A stretch of 5,591 nt of DNA from Sulfurovum sp. (GTDB taxonomy: Bacteria; Campylobacterota; Campylobacteria; Campylobacterales; Sulfurovaceae): contig DAOVZV010000100.1 in NCBI GenBank assembly GCA_030634925.1, positions 1-5,591 on the forward strand. Reading direction: 5' to 3'. Below, piece by piece: positions 5,192 to 5,591 of this stretch (within the stretch, counting starts at the first letter, position 1; each line of letters starts with the position of its first letter). The translations under genes were made by a program, and so were the position numbers. Under the pieces are notes generated by a model, which made no database searches, was not told the origin of the DNA, and was given only the letters and a program-made list of their open reading frames with translations.

Positions 5192-5233
5192 AAAGTAAGT
5201 ATTATATTATACACATAATATCATACTTATTTT
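5192..5233. promoter_or_regulatory. 42-bp imperfect palindrome, likely toxin-antitoxin operator
   Basis: The left arm AAAGTAAGTATTATATTAT (5192-5210) and the right arm ATAATATCATACTTATTTT (5215-5233) are reverse complements at 17 of 19 positions around the spacer ACAC (5211-5214). The inner 7 bases and a middle block of 7 (TAAGTAT in the left arm) pair exactly. The palindrome ends right at the antitoxin's Shine-Dalgarno and contains the promoter's -10 boxes. Binding by the ribbon-helix-helix antitoxin, alone or with toxin, would therefore block transcription. The palindrome is seen directly; the binding is inferred from how such modules are regulated. Confidence 0.7.
5201..5211 (-). promoter_or_regulatory. 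Overlapping -10 boxes of the toxin-antitoxin promoter
   Basis: TATAATATAAT on the minus strand contains two TATAAT hexamers sharing one T (5206-5211 and 5201-5206). Transcription would start near 5199 or 5194. Both lie within the left arm of the palindrome, so promoter and operator coincide. No good -35 box is visible. Confidence 0.5.
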
Positions 5234-5240
5234 AAACTAG

Positions 5241-5257
5241 ACTTTAATCACTTTAAT
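5241..5257. repeat. Short tandem direct repeat
   Basis: ACTTTAAT occurs at 5241-5248 and again at 5250-5257, nine bases apart. It lies in the 67-bp gap between the unknown gene's stop and the palindrome. It may be chance in AT-rich DNA; no function is assigned. Confidence 0.3.
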
Positions 5258-5300
5258 TCTCTTTTCCTTAAAAAATATATAAAGTGTGTAATACCAATAA

Positions 5301-5591
5301 TTAATCAAATAATCTTAAAAATATTTTTAAATCCTCTAAAACTTCATGCTCAAAATCCCAAATATCTTTTTTGATAGTCCTATCATTACTTTGTAAATTA
5401 TTTTCTATTTCAACACTATTAGCAGTATTGTTTATCAATTCATTAGCACACTTTCTAGCTTTTTGATTCTTATCCTTACCAATACAAGTATCATATTTCA
5501 AGTAATTACTTACCCATACTTTGTCAAACTCTTTTTGTTTAACTTCAATACCTTTATCATTTAGACAACTTCTCCAACTATTCAAACAATC
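5301..5591 (-). CDS. Unrecognised cysteine-containing protein, C-terminal part
   Basis: I do not recognise this protein. The reading frame is open to the right edge, so 96 codons plus the stop are visible and the N-terminus is missing; a TTG at 5585 is only an internal codon as far as can be seen. Numbered from the edge, cysteines are at 2, 9, 36 and 48 (C-x6-C and C-x11-C). Three tryptophans are present: Trp6, Trp26 and Trp76. The first 50 residues are Lys-rich, while the tail after about 74 (WDFEHEVLEDLKIFLRLFD) looks like an acidic amphipathic helix. Paired cysteines would fit an exported, disulphide-bonded domain or a metal site, but the missing part would hold any signal peptide. The coding DNA is poorer in G and C than argB or metY, which could mean acquisition with the neighbouring toxin-antitoxin pair. 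It lies 122 bp upstream of the antitoxin, with no shared transcript evident. Confidence 0.6.
   Translation of the reverse strand, partial: DCLNSWRSCLNDKGIEVKQKEFDKVWVSNYLKYDTCIGKDKNQKARKCANELINNTANSVEIENNLQSNDRTIKKDIWDFEHEVLEDLKIFLRLFD

Noticed and set aside
5249..5285. Inverted repeat CACTTTA / TAAAGTG around a loop of more than 20 bases as a terminator for the right-edge gene
   Set aside because: The loop is too long, the stem is AT-rich and no T-run follows on the minus strand.
1..5591. CRISPR array, tRNA, rRNA, insertion sequence or integrase
   Set aside because: No regularly spaced repeats, cloverleaf sequence, terminal inverted repeats or transposase/integrase frame were seen on either strand.

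Overview
The window looks like chromosomal DNA of a Campylobacterota (epsilonproteobacterial) bacterium. The DNA is AT-rich, TATAAT-type -10 boxes sit without clear -35 boxes, and the ArgB, SerB and MetY proteins have the sequence character of that phylum. The genus cannot be settled from the sequence. Eight genes or gene fragments are on the minus strand and one (an NlpC/P60 hydrolase) is on the plus strand.

Left part (1-1273): the N-terminal half of phosphoserine phosphatase (serB, cut by the window edge) lies downstream of acetylglutamate kinase (argB). They run in the same direction, but a 92-bp gap with a good -10 box suggests serB has its own promoter. These genes serve serine and arginine biosynthesis.

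Middle part (1274-3160): argB is divergent from a secreted NlpC/P60 cell-wall peptidase. That gene converges, with stop codons directly abutting, on a small secreted six-cysteine protein of the DUF1566 (Lcl_C-like) type. Upstream of the latter is a SanA/DUF218 membrane-anchored protein. All three are predicted to act at or outside the inner membrane.

Right part (3161-5591): metY, a PLP enzyme making homocysteine from O-acetylhomoserine, sits 12 bp ahead of sanA and probably shares its mRNA. Upstream of metY is a compact type II toxin-antitoxin pair, a ribbon-helix-helix antitoxin followed by a PIN-domain (VapC-like) toxin with an 11-nt overlap. Its promoter lies inside a 42-bp imperfect palindrome (19-base arms, 17 of 19 matching), very probably the antitoxin's operator. 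The last feature is an incomplete, unrecognised cysteine-containing protein in the most AT-rich DNA of the window.

Two starts need correcting. For argB (ATG at 1264, not TTG at 1273) and metY (ATG at 4432, not ATG at 4453), the Shine-Dalgarno and -10 positions favour the shorter form. No wholly undescribed system is evident. The points most worth a second look are the toxin-antitoxin operator and the unknown protein at the right edge.
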